DNA of 48,435 bases from an uncultured Acetatifactor sp. (GCA_904501885.1 CAJGCP010000016.1:1-48435), one strand, 5' to 3'; counted from the stretch's first letter, positions 36,140 to 43,430 are shown. Notes: generated by a model not told the origin, from the sequence alone. Program-made: numbers and translations.

Positions 36140-36204
36140 TAGATAGAAAAATGCAAAGAGGTATGTTACAATCCTAAATGGAAATAAATAGAAAATAAGA
36201 AAGG

Positions 36205-36246
36205 ACGTCCAAGGGAGAATGTGGCCTACGAAGAGGCTGTGGACGT
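36205..36246 (+). promoter_or_regulatory. Leader hairpin abutting the ribosome binding site of the Na/Pi gene
   Basis: ACGTCCA (36205-36211) pairs with TGGACGT (36240-36246), with a possible inner GC-rich pairing between GGCCT and AGGCT. The right arm ends directly before the AAAGG ribosome site at 36247-36251, so folding could affect translation. It matches no riboswitch class I know. Confidence 0.4.
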
Positions 36247-36259
36247 AAAGGTATGAAAG

Positions 36260-38032
36260 ATGACAATTTTTGATGTACTGAATGCAATCGGAGGACTGGC
36301 ACTGTTTTTGTTCGGCATGCATATGCTGGGGGATGGATTGGCCAAGATGTCCGGTGGAAAATTAGAAAAGATTTTGGAGAAACTAACCAACACCCCTTTG
36401 AAGGCAGTGCTTGTGGGTATGGGAGTGACCGCAGTGATTCAATCTTCCTCCGCAACCACGGTTATGGTAGTTGGTTTCGTTAACTCCGGCATTATGAAGT
36501 TACAGCAGGCGGCAGGTATTATCATGGGTGCCAATATTGGTACTACAATTACCTCCTGGATTTTAGGCTTGGCGGGAATTGAGGATGGTTCCCTGCTTTT
36601 AAAACTATGTAAACCATCTTCTTTTGGTCCTATACTGGCTATTATCGGTGTGGGCATCATTATGTTCTCTAAGAAAGACAGGTTGAAAAACACTGCCATG
36701 ATTTTGCTGGGCTTTACCATTTTAATGAATGGTATGGACGCTATGAGCAACGCGGTGAAACCATTACGAGATGTTCCTGAATTTACGAATATTTTGGTGC
36801 GTTTCTCCAATCCTTTTCTGGGATTGTTGGCAGGCGTGATTTTGACTGCAGTGATTCAATCTTCCTCTGCGTCGGTGGGTATTTTACAGGCCTTGTGTCT
36901 TACCGGAGCTGTGGGATATAATACGGCATTGCCCATCATCATGGGGCAGAATATCGGTACCTGTGTGACTGCTATGATATCCGGCGTGGGTGCCAGCAAA
37001 AATGCCAAAAGAGCATCCCTGATTCATCTATATTTTAATGTGATTGGTACCTCACTATTTATGATTGCATTTTATGTGATCAATGGTATCCGCCCGTTTG
37101 CTTTTATGGAACAGGCGGCCACCCCCTTTGGCATCGCAACCATTCACAGTATCTTTAATATCGTGGCAACCCTTGTATTGTTGCCTTTCTCTAAAGGCCT
37201 TGTGAAATTGGCTACCATTTCCGTGCGGGAGGATAGAAGGGACGAGAGCACTGACGAGGCATTGGCGCCTTTGCAGTATTTGGAACCCCGTTTTATGGAA
37301 ATGCCTTCTCTGGCAATTGACCGTAGTAAAGCAGCTGCTATGGCTATGGCAGGATTGGCAAAAGAAACCTTTGAGCAGGCGTTGGAACTGTTTGGAGCAT
37401 ACGATGAGGCGAAGGCGGAACGGGTGGTAGAACTAGAGAGCATTATTGACCAGTACGAGGACCAAATCGGCAATTATCTGGTGAAGTTAAATCCCCAAGA
37501 CATGACCAACGCAGATAGCCATTTGCTGACAGCAGTGCTTCATTGTATCGGTGATTTTGAGCGTATTTCTGACCACGCCCGCAATCTCAAGGAAGCGGCC
37601 CAGGAAATGTTTGAGAAGAAGATTTCTTTTTCGGAAGATGCCATGAAGGAGTTGGAAGTATTCAGCAATGCCGTGAGAGAAAGCTTGGATTACACAGTGA
37701 GAGGCTTTTGTGAAAATGATCCCGGTCTTGCTTCTCAGGTAGAGCCCTTGGAAGAAGTGGTGGATGCTTTGAACTTGGAAGTAAAGGCACGCCATATCGA
37801 CCGTTTGAAACAGGGCAACTGTACCATCGAATTGGGATTTGTTCTCTCCGATATCAGTACCAACTTAGAGCGTATTTCCGACCATTGCTCCAACGTGGCC
37901 ATTGCGGTACTCCAGCAGATGCGCGGTAATGAATTTGACGCCCATCACTATCTGGCATATCTGAAGCAGGAGAGCAATACCGAGTTTAAGGATAGCGTGC
38001 TCCGTTACAAAGAAAAATATCAGATGCCCTAA
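36260..38032 (+). CDS. Na+/phosphate cotransporter family protein with PhoU-like domain
   Basis: The 590-residue membrane protein takes up, or exports, phosphate with sodium. Residues 1-310 carry two inverted transport repeats, each with the signature QSSSA: AVIQSSSATTVMVV near 57 and AVIQSSSASVGIL near 195, both with the paired GANIGTTIT and GQNIGTCVT segments. Residues 350-560 are a helical PhoU-like domain (ERISDHARNLKEAAQE, ERISDHCSNVAIAVL), which likely senses phosphate status. The whole length suits this NptA/YjbB-type family. AAAGG eight bases upstream sets ATG 36260; an ATG at 36253 leads to a short frame. The leader hairpin may regulate it. Confidence 0.93.
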   Translation: MTIFDVLNAIGGLALFLFGMHMLGDGLAKMSGGKLEKILEKLTNTPLKAVLVGMGVTAVIQSSSATTVMVVGFVNSGIMKLQQAAGIIMGANIGTTITSWILGLAGIEDGSLLLKLCKPSSFGPILAIIGVGIIMFSKKDRLKNTAMILLGFTILMNGMDAMSNAVKPLRDVPEFTNILVRFSNPFLGLLAGVILTAVIQSSSASVGILQALCLTGAVGYNTALPIIMGQNIGTCVTAMISGVGASKNAKRASLIHLYFNVIGTSLFMIAFYVINGIRPFAFMEQAATPFGIATIHSIFNIVATLVLLPFSKGLVKLATISVREDRRDESTDEALAPLQYLEPRFMEMPSLAIDRSKAAAMAMAGLAKETFEQALELFGAYDEAKAERVVELESIIDQYEDQIGNYLVKLNPQDMTNADSHLLTAVLHCIGDFERISDHARNLKEAAQEMFEKKISFSEDAMKELEVFSNAVRESLDYTVRGFCENDPGLASQVEPLEEVVDALNLEVKARHIDRLKQGNCTIELGFVLSDISTNLERISDHCSNVAIAVLQQMRGNEFDAHHYLAYLKQESNTEFKDSVLRYKEKYQMP

Positions 38033-38115
38033 TGGGACCTGATTTGTTTCTAATTCTTGTTCATTTTTTGAAGAATCAAGCATAGGATTACACAAAGAGG
38101 TATTGAGGAAATCCT

Positions 38116-38502
38116 ATGAGTGATATCTTGAATAGAAATAAATCCGGCATCTTGTTTTTTGCCAAAGTATTATTGTTTTGCAGTATTTTGACAGCAGGAT
38201 TGCTATTGTTACTTTCTTTTTTTCTCTATCAGTTTGGCTGGGGTGAGAGGGCTGTCTCGATAGCAGTCATCCTGATTTATCTGATTGCCACCTTTTTCGG
38301 CGGATGGATGGCGGGTGGCAGAATGGAAAAGAGGAAGTTCCTATGGGGACTGCTTGCCGGATGTCTTTATTATCTGTTGCTGTCTATCGTATCTGCTTTT
38401 GCAGGCGGTGGAGGAGAGGAGAATGGAAAATTCTTTTTGACCACCTTTGTGTTGTGCGCGGCAGGGGGAATGCTGGGCGGTATGTTTAGTAAGGGGCAGT
38501 AA
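38116..38502 (+). CDS. Small membrane protein, TIGR04086-like
   Basis: The 128-residue protein has four predicted membrane helices (VLLFCSILTAGLLLLLSFFL, VSIAVILIYLIATFFGGWMA, FLWGLLAGCLYYLLLSIVSA, FFLTTFVLCAAGGMLGGMFS), small Gly-rich turns and a short cytoplasmic tail. Length and layout match the TIGR04086 family of Clostridia, whose function is unknown. TGAGGA lies shortly before ATG 38116. It is 84 bp after the Na/Pi gene and may be read from the same promoter. Two hairpins follow it before the accessory island begins. Confidence 0.8.
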   Translation: MSDILNRNKSGILFFAKVLLFCSILTAGLLLLLSFFLYQFGWGERAVSIAVILIYLIATFFGGWMAGGRMEKRKFLWGLLAGCLYYLLLSIVSAFAGGGGEENGKFFLTTFVLCAAGGMLGGMFSKGQ

Positions 38503-38523
38503 AATTTTTGATAGAAGTTTTAT

Positions 38524-38541
38524 GCAAGGTCCTTGCGGTTT
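38524..38541 (+). terminator. Short hairpin with T-run after the TIGR04086-like gene
   Basis: GCAAG-GTC-CTTGC is followed by GGTTTTT. The stem is only five pairs and the loop three bases, so it is a modest terminator candidate for the gene ending at 38502. Confidence 0.45.
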
Positions 38542-38575
38542 TTCTTGACCAATAAGTTGTATAGTGTTAGCATCA

Positions 38576-38609
38576 AGGTGTACAGTTCAAGTGTACACCT
38601 TTTCTTTTG
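38576..38609 (+). terminator. Hairpin terminator at the left edge of the accessory island
   Basis: AGGTGTACA (38576-38584), loop GTTCAAG, TGTACACCT (38592-38600) is followed by TTTCTTTT. The perfect 9-bp stem and T-rich tail suit a terminator. Its T-tail is the first part of the 59-bp repeat that begins at 38600. Confidence 0.65.
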
Positions 38610-38658
38610 GTTCTTATATTCATTGTTAAGGTTCTCTTAACGCGAAAATCCAAAAGTT
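38600..38658 (+). repeat. 59-bp direct repeat, left copy
   Basis: The segment matches 39792-39850 at 58 of 59 positions (G at 38642 versus C at 39834). The repeat is itself symmetrical: CTTTTGG and CCAAAAG near its ends, and GTTAAG-GTTCT-CTTAAC in its middle. It ends about 34 bp before the start of the ORF6N gene. It may be a recombination site, a mobile-cassette end or a shared regulatory element. Confidence 0.9.
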
Positions 38659-38692
38659 TGAAGACTAAATTGAATATGATAGGAGGATGTCT

Positions 38693-39736
38693 ATGGAGGA
38701 AAAAACAGAAGTTTTGTCAGTGGACAATATTTACAACAGGGTTTATTTCATAAGAGGACAACAGGTGATGCTGGACAGTGATTTAGCCGAAATTTATGGG
38801 TATGAGGTAAAGCGACTAAATGAACAAGTGAAGCGTAATATTGCGAGATTTCCGGAGGATTTTATGTTTCAGTTGACGGAGGAAGAAGATGAAAACTTGA
38901 AGTCGCAAATTGCGACTTCAAGTTTGGAAAACAATAGTGATGCTGAAAACTTGAAGTCACAATTTGTGACTTCAAGTTGGGGAGGAAAAAGAAAACTTCC
39001 CTACGCATTTACCGAACAAGGCATTTACATGCTTGCAACCGTTTTACGAGGCGAGCTGGCAGAACAACAAAGCATTTTCATTATGCGTGCGTTCAGGGAG
39101 ATGCGTCATTATATCAAGCATAATCAGCAGTTTGTTACACAATCCGAAATGAGATTGGTAACAGCGAAAGTATCTGAAATGACAGTTCAAATGGCTGGAA
39201 TATCTGATAGACAAAAGAAAGCAGAAGAGAGTATTCAGGAAATTCAAAAGAGTATAGATTCGCTTAATGATAATTTTGTATCCGAGCATGATTTTAAAAA
39301 CTTTGTAATATATAAAGGTCAAAAGTTCGAAGCAGATGTGGCATACATAGAAATTTATCAGCAGGCAACAAGCAGTATTTATGTGGTGGATGATTATATG
39401 AATACTAAGACATTACAACTTCTATCCCAGAAAAAACAGGGCGTAGAAGTCGTATTATTCACAGAAAACGGGCATGGCAGAAAGGGGTTGTTGACAACAT
39501 CTTTGATTTGTGATTTCAACAATCAATATGGTCCACTTTGTATCAAGCCAAATCCCGATTGCCACGATAGGTTGATTGTACTTGATTATGGATTACCGAC
39601 GGAACAAGTCTATCACTGCGGTGCATCAAGCAAGGATGCAGGAAGCAAACTTTGTGCTATCAATAAGATAGATAAAAGTATAATGATTCATCCAATAATT
39701 GACAAATTACTATTGTCATCGGATAAAACGATATAA
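38693..39736 (+). CDS. ORF6N-domain protein with C-terminal PLD-like domain
   Basis: The 347-residue protein begins with an ORF6N domain, the DNA-binding or antirepressor module of phages and mobile elements: VYFIRGQQVMLDSDLAEIYG, RNIARFPEDFMFQLTEEE, then RKLPYAFTEQGIYMLATVL. A coiled coil follows at about 150-195. The last 130 residues (SSIYVVDDYMNTKTLQLLSQ, then CHDRLIVLDYG and VYHCGASSKDAGSK) resemble a phospholipase-D-like nuclease domain with one HxR-type motif. Residues 68-96 duplicate the family's NLKSQ-TSS motif, encoded by two palindromes. AGGAGG six bases before ATG 38693 sets the start; the ATG at 38687 touches that site. The 59-bp repeats flank it. A phage-defence or element-maintenance role is inferred. 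Confidence 0.87.
   Translation: MEEKTEVLSVDNIYNRVYFIRGQQVMLDSDLAEIYGYEVKRLNEQVKRNIARFPEDFMFQLTEEEDENLKSQIATSSLENNSDAENLKSQFVTSSWGGKRKLPYAFTEQGIYMLATVLRGELAEQQSIFIMRAFREMRHYIKHNQQFVTQSEMRLVTAKVSEMTVQMAGISDRQKKAEESIQEIQKSIDSLNDNFVSEHDFKNFVIYKGQKFEADVAYIEIYQQATSSIYVVDDYMNTKTLQLLSQKKQGVEVVLFTENGHGRKGLLTTSLICDFNNQYGPLCIKPNPDCHDRLIVLDYGLPTEQVYHCGASSKDAGSKLCAINKIDKSIMIHPIIDKLLLSSDKTI
38893..38925 (+). repeat. Intragenic palindrome 1 in the ORF6N gene
   Basis: A perfect inverted repeat with 16-bp arms meets around a single central A at 38909 (left arm AAACTTGAAGTCGCAA). It is in frame and encodes the first NLKSQIATSS copy. The same structure recurs exactly 54 bp (18 codons) downstream. Confidence 0.9.
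38948..38978 (+). repeat. Intragenic palindrome 2 in the ORF6N gene
   Basis: A perfect inverted repeat with 15-bp arms meets around a single T at 38963 (left arm AACTTGAAGTCACAA). It differs from palindrome 1 by G-to-A in the left arm and the matching C-to-T in the right arm, so pairing is kept. It encodes NLKSQFVTSS. Confidence 0.9.
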
Positions 39737-39771
39737 ACATTTGCGGTTGCAAAATGCGACCGCAAATGTTT
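39735..39771 (+). terminator. Strong hairpin at the 3' end of the ORF6N gene
   Basis: AAACATTTGCGGT (39735-39747) pairs with ACCGCAAATGTTT (39759-39771), with further inner pairing of GCA and TGC. It overlaps the stop codon. It is followed by A residues rather than T, so it may protect the transcript end or be a protein site instead of a classic terminator. Confidence 0.5.
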
Positions 39772-39791
39772 CAAAAAAATTCATAACGAGA

Positions 39792-39850
39792 TTTTCTTTT
39801 GGTTCTTATATTCATTGTTAAGGTTCTCTTAACCCGAAAATCCAAAAGTT
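39792..39850 (+). repeat. 59-bp direct repeat, right copy
   Basis: This is the second copy of the repeat at 38600-38658, with one mismatch. It lies between the ORF6N gene and the promoter of the Rpn-type nuclease gene. The unit from one repeat start to the next is 1192 bp and contains exactly one gene. Confidence 0.9.
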
Positions 39851-39924
39851 AAAAAAGAACAATAGGGGAGTGATGCGTATGAGGGGGTAGTCTGTCTTTA
39901 GGACAGAATTTATTTTCGTACATA

Positions 39925-39953
39925 TTGTGCGTGTGTGAAAAAAAGTATATAAT
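39925..39953 (+). promoter_or_regulatory. Promoter of the Rpn-type nuclease gene
   Basis: TTGTGC, a 17-bp spacer and a perfect TATAAT end 20 bp before the TTG start at 39973. The GTG at 39925 lies inside this promoter, which is why the longer reading frame from there is rejected. Confidence 0.75.
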
Positions 39954-39972
39954 ACAGAAAGAAGGGAAAGAA

Positions 39973-40830
39973 TTGAATAAAAAATCAGATGAATTCAGAA
40001 TACAAGAAGGACTGCGTGAAGTAGCGGGACTATGCCTGTTGCATGATTCACTCATGAAGTTAGTTTTCAACAACAATATTGAAGCGACGGAACTTTTGCT
40101 AAATACGATACTGGCAAGAGAAGATTTACAGGTTATAAATGTATCTACCCAGCGGACCTTTATAAGTCCGTCGGTAAATGGACGAACAATCGTAATAGAC
40201 ATTTATGCTAAAGATGCAGAAGATAAAGTGTACAATGTTGAGGTGCAACGCAGCGATTCCGGAGCCGATGTTCGTAGAGCACGATTCCATAGTAGTATGA
40301 TGGACGTGAATATGTTAGAGGCTGGACAATCATTTTCGGAATTACATGATTCGTATGTGATTTTTATTACGGAGAATGACGTGATGAAAAGAAATCTTCC
40401 ATTGTATCACGTCAATCGAGTAATTGAAGAACTTGGGGAAGGCTTTTATGATGGGTCGCATATCATATACGTAAATGCTGCATATAAAGATGACAAACAT
40501 CCAGTTGGAAGATTGATGCACGATTTCAGATGTACTGATACAAAAGATATGTATAACGAAGTACTTGCACAGCAGGTTAGATACTTTAAGGAGTCGGAAG
40601 GAGGAAAAGAGAATATGGTATGTAAATTTGAGGAATTGGCAAAGGAATGGGGAGCCGATATGGCACAAGACATGGCACAAGACATGGCACAAGACATGGC
40701 ACAGGAAAGGATTCTTGAAAAAGCAAGAAGAGCTTTGGCAACAGGAAAATATTCGCCGGAGGAGATTGCCGAACTGTTTGAAATTGCAATGGAGGAACTT
40801 CTTGAAGAGGAATCCTTGCAATCAGTATAA
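39973..40830 (+). CDS. Rpn-family PD-(D/E)XK nuclease (annotated transposase_31 type)
   Basis: The 285-residue protein is a recombination-promoting-nuclease type endonuclease. The catalytic core reads IVIDIYAKDAEDKVYNVEVQ, with Asp 76 and Glu 90-Val-Gln 92 as the PD-(D/E)XK residues in the Gln variant usual here. LHDSLMKLVFNN near the N-terminus and RRARFHSSMMD after the core are family blocks. A C-terminal helical region carries the repeat MAQD. Rpn proteins in Escherichia coli act in anti-phage toxicity. Start: TTG 39973 with AAGGG six bases upstream and a promoter ending at 39953; the longer frame begins inside the promoter. An internal start may give a 71-residue product. It lies next to the right 59-bp repeat. 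Confidence 0.87.
   Translation: MNKKSDEFRIQEGLREVAGLCLLHDSLMKLVFNNNIEATELLLNTILAREDLQVINVSTQRTFISPSVNGRTIVIDIYAKDAEDKVYNVEVQRSDSGADVRRARFHSSMMDVNMLEAGQSFSELHDSYVIFITENDVMKRNLPLYHVNRVIEELGEGFYDGSHIIYVNAAYKDDKHPVGRLMHDFRCTDTKDMYNEVLAQQVRYFKESEGGKENMVCKFEELAKEWGADMAQDMAQDMAQDMAQERILEKARRALATGKYSPEEIAELFEIAMEELLEEESLQSV
40598..40604 (+). promoter_or_regulatory. Intragenic ribosome binding site in the Rpn gene
   Basis: AAGGAGG lies inside the reading frame, ten bases before the in-frame ATG at 40615. It is stronger than the site used for the full-length protein, which starts at a TTG. This is the arrangement expected for separate translation of a C-terminal piece. Confidence 0.55.
40615..40830 (+). 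CDS. Putative internal small protein (RpnS-like C-terminal product)
   Basis: An in-frame start would yield 71 residues (MVCKFEELAKEWGAD..., then the MAQD repeats and the helix YSPEEIAELFEIAMEELLEE). In E. coli, Rpn nucleases are blocked by small proteins translated from the 3' end of the same gene. The strong internal AAGGAGG and the ATG start suggest the same here, but neither expression nor binding is known. It is entirely contained in the full-length gene. Confidence 0.45.
   Translation: MVCKFEELAKEWGADMAQDMAQDMAQDMAQERILEKARRALATGKYSPEEIAELFEIAMEELLEEESLQSV
40660..40704 (+). repeat. 12-bp tandem repeat encoding MAQD
   Basis: ATGGCACAAGAC occurs three times in a row (40660-40695), followed by a partial fourth copy ATGGCACAG. 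It encodes MAQD three times and then MAQ-E. Copy-number changes keep the reading frame because the unit is 12 bp, so protein length rather than on/off state would vary. Confidence 0.95.
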
Positions 40831-40862
40831 TAACATTACAAAGGATAAATAACTATTCCCGT

Positions 40863-40892
40863 CAGGGCGGTGCCTTTATAGGCATCGCCCTG
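40863..40892 (+). terminator. GC-rich hairpin after the Rpn gene
   Basis: CAGGGCGGTGCC, loop TTTATA, GGCATCGCCCTG forms a 12-bp stem with one G-T pair. It is strong but lacks a clear T-run (TAGTATTTAC follows). It lies 32 bp after the stop and separates the island from the polysaccharide genes. Confidence 0.6.
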
Positions 40893-40953
40893 TAGTATTT
40901 ACTACAATCGAGCATAATGTTGTCTCTATTATTTCAAATGTCGGTGAGTATCC

Positions 40954-40982
40954 TTGACTAGACAGGCATTTTGTTGTACGAT
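40954..40982 (+). promoter_or_regulatory. Promoter of the exopolysaccharide gene cluster
   Basis: TTGACT, a 17-bp spacer and TACGAT lie 82 bp before the first glycosyltransferase start. No other good promoter was seen downstream in the cluster, so it may drive the whole set. Confidence 0.55.
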
Positions 40983-41064
40983 AGATGTACGTAATTTGTT
41001 TATATTTATTTGAAATTTTGATTATAAAAGTTGAAGTACTTGGCTACTGAAAATACCGATTGGA

Positions 41065-42216
41065 ATGTGTAAAAGAATGAAGAATTCAAAGAATAAACAC
41101 TTAAGAATCGCTATGATAGGGCATAAAAGGATTCCGTCCCGTGAGGGCGGAATTGAAATTGTTGTTGAGGAACTATCCACTAGAATGGCTGCTTTGGGCC
41201 ATGATGTCATTTGCTATAACAGAGGTGGGCATCATGTGAGCGGCAAAGAGTTCGACCGGATAAAGATGCCTATATATAAGGGGGTCACACTCAAGACGGT
41301 TCCAACGATTCATCAAAAGGGTCTTGCGGCAATGAGTTCTTCTTTTTTTGGTGCAATCACGGCAGCTTTCAGTCGTTGTGACGTAGTACATTTTCATGCA
41401 GAGGGACCCTGCGCAATGTTGTGGATACCTAAATTCATGGGCAAGAGATGCGTGGCGACAATTCACGGCCTGGATCATCAAAGAGCCAAGTGGGGTAGGT
41501 TCGCCAGCGCCTATATTATGCTGGGTGAAAAGTGTGCAGTTAAATTTGCGGACGAGATTATTGTTCTTTCGGAAGGTGTTCAGAAGTATTTCAAAGAGAC
41601 ATATAACCGAGAGACGAGATTCATACCAAATGGTGTGAATCGCCCGGAAATTAGAGAGGCGCAGCTTATAAAAGATAAGTTTGGCCTTGAAAAAGATGAG
41701 TATATTCTCTTTTTGGGAAGAATTGTTCCCGAAAAGGGATTGAGGTATTTGATTGAAGCATTCAAACAGGTTCAGACCAACAAAAGGCTTGTTATTGCAG
41801 GAGGTGCATCTGATACCGATGAATTCTTAGCAGAGCTTCAATCAATGGCAAAGGACGATCAGAGAATCATATTTACCGGGTTTGTGCAAGGACAGATGCT
41901 GGATGAATTATATAGCAATGCTTACGTGTACACACTTCCAAGTGACTTGGAGGGTATGCCGCTTAGCTTGCTGGAGGGCATGAGCTACGGCAACTGTTGT
42001 TTGGTGTCTGATATCGACGAATGCGCTTCTGTTGTGGAAGACAAGGCTGTCGTGTTTAAAAAGTCTCATGTAGAGGATTTGAGAAGTAAAATGCAGATGC
42101 TTTGCGATGATCAAAACCTTGTTGCCGGATATAAGAACGGCGCTGCTGATTTTATCTTTGAGAAGTATAACTGGGACGATGTTACAGCAGAAACATTAGA
42201 ACTATATCGAAAATGA
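41065..42216 (+). CDS. Glycosyltransferase family 4 protein (rhamnosyltransferase-like)
   Basis: The 383-residue retaining glycosyltransferase has the GT-B fold. RIAMIGHKRIPSREGGIEIV opens the acceptor lobe and resembles the DUF1972-containing rhamnosyl or galactosyl transferases of capsule loci. FIPNGVNRP and LGRIVPEKGLRYLIEAF lead into the nucleotide-sugar lobe. The EX7E motif is EGMPLSLLE near residue 295. It acts at the cytoplasmic face on a lipid-linked oligosaccharide. The start is uncertain: ATG 41065 and ATG 41077 both have weak upstream sites. Its stop overlaps the next start by four bases (ATGA). It is the first gene of the polysaccharide cluster. Confidence 0.88.
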   Translation: MCKRMKNSKNKHLRIAMIGHKRIPSREGGIEIVVEELSTRMAALGHDVICYNRGGHHVSGKEFDRIKMPIYKGVTLKTVPTIHQKGLAAMSSSFFGAITAAFSRCDVVHFHAEGPCAMLWIPKFMGKRCVATIHGLDHQRAKWGRFASAYIMLGEKCAVKFADEIIVLSEGVQKYFKETYNRETRFIPNGVNRPEIREAQLIKDKFGLEKDEYILFLGRIVPEKGLRYLIEAFKQVQTNKRLVIAGGASDTDEFLAELQSMAKDDQRIIFTGFVQGQMLDELYSNAYVYTLPSDLEGMPLSLLEGMSYGNCCLVSDIDECASVVEDKAVVFKKSHVEDLRSKMQMLCDDQNLVAGYKNGAADFIFEKYNWDDVTAETLELYRK

Positions 42217-43430
42217 AAGAGCGTAAGAAAATGAAAGTATTGATGATAAATAAATTCCTGTATCCGAATGGTGGCTCTGAAACATATATATTTAAATTAG
42301 GTGACCATTTGAAATCTCAGGGACATGAGGTTGAATACTTTGGTATGGAACATCAAGGTCGCTGTGTCGGCAATAGAGTAAATGCATACACATCTGATAT
42401 GGATTTTCATGGCGGTAGCAAGTTGGCAAAGTTGACCTATCCGCTGAAGACAATTTACTCTTCCGAGGCACGTATCCAACTGAGAAAAGTACTTGATGAT
42501 TTCCAGCCGGATGTTTGCCATTTGAACAATTTCAATTATCAATTGACTCCCAGTGTGATTCTGGAAATTGTGAAGTGGCGCAAGCAGACCGGAAGGACGT
42601 GTAAGATTGTCTTTACGGCACACGACTACCAACTTGTATGTCCGAATCACATGATGAATAACCCTAATACACATCACAATTGTGACAAGTGCTTGGGGGG
42701 GAAGTATACAAACTGCATAAAAGGCAAATGCATTCACGGTTCTACTGTGAAATCGGCAATCGGTATGATGGAAGCCTATTTTTGGAAACTGAAAGGTGCT
42801 TACAAGTACATCGACACCATGATTTGTTGTTCTGAATTTATGAAGAGCAAGATGGACAGCAATCCGCTGTTTGCAAAAAAAACTGTTGCAATGCACAATT
42901 TTATAGATAAGGTGCACTGGAAGGAAGTAACAAAAAAGGATTATGTCCTTTACTTTGGCCGTTTCTCTGAGGAAAAGGGGATTGGTACACTTATCAAGGT
43001 TTGCAAGGAACTGCCGGATGTGAACTTTATCTTCGCCGGTACCGGGCCGCTGGAAGACAGTATCAATGGAATCGGTAATATCAAGAATGTTGGGTTTCAA
43101 AAAGGTGAAGCGCTTGAAAAACTGATTCGAGAGGCTCAGTTCTCCATTTACCCGTCTGAGTGGTATGAAAACTGCCCGTTCTCAGTTATGGAATCTCAGA
43201 TGTACGGCACACCTGTTTTAGGTGCTGACATCGGTGGTATCCCGGAACTGATTCGGGTCGGAGAGACCGGTGAGCTGTTTGAGAGTGGAAATGCAGAGGA
43301 TTTAAGGAGTAAGATCCGGAGACTTTGGGACGATAAGGAACTATGCGAGAAATACAGTATGAACTGTAAGGACATCAGTGTCGATACCATTGGGGAGTAT
43401 TATGAGAAAATTATGAAAATGTATCAGTAA
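42213..43430 (+). CDS. Glycosyltransferase family 4 protein
   Basis: The 405-residue GT-B enzyme opens with KVLMINKFLYPNGGSETYIF, the typical GGSE motif of GT4 acceptor lobes. A Cys/His-rich stretch near residue 150 (CPNHMMNN, HHNCDKCLGGKYTNCIKGKC) is common in this subfamily. YFGRFSEEKGIGTLIKVCKE and the EX7E motif ENCPFSVME near residue 320 form the donor lobe. ATG 42213 overlaps the preceding stop (ATGA), so the two transferases are translationally coupled; ATG 42231 is an alternative. A gene remnant follows directly after its stop. Donor and acceptor are unknown. Confidence 0.9.
   Translation: MKERKKMKVLMINKFLYPNGGSETYIFKLGDHLKSQGHEVEYFGMEHQGRCVGNRVNAYTSDMDFHGGSKLAKLTYPLKTIYSSEARIQLRKVLDDFQPDVCHLNNFNYQLTPSVILEIVKWRKQTGRTCKIVFTAHDYQLVCPNHMMNNPNTHHNCDKCLGGKYTNCIKGKCIHGSTVKSAIGMMEAYFWKLKGAYKYIDTMICCSEFMKSKMDSNPLFAKKTVAMHNFIDKVHWKEVTKKDYVLYFGRFSEEKGIGTLIKVCKELPDVNFIFAGTGPLEDSINGIGNIKNVGFQKGEALEKLIREAQFSIYPSEWYENCPFSVMESQMYGTPVLGADIGGIPELIRVGETGELFESGNAEDLRSKIRRLWDDKELCEKYSMNCKDISVDTIGEYYEKIMKMYQ

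Noticed and set aside
38041..38080. Hairpin ATTCTT/AAGAAT after the Na/Pi gene as terminator
   Set aside because: The stem is six AT-rich pairs with a 12-base loop and no T-run after it.
38893..38978. CRISPR-like repeat pair
   Set aside because: There are only two units, each a full palindrome and in frame in a gene, with no spacers of usual size and no cas genes.
39925..39972. Longer N-terminus of the Rpn protein from GTG 39925
   Set aside because: This segment contains the -35 and TATAAT of a good promoter, while TTG 39973 has a well-spaced ribosome site.
39973..40830. Insertion-sequence transposase
   Set aside because: The family is often named a transposase, but there are no terminal inverted repeats or target duplications, and the catalytic pattern is that of Rpn nucleases.
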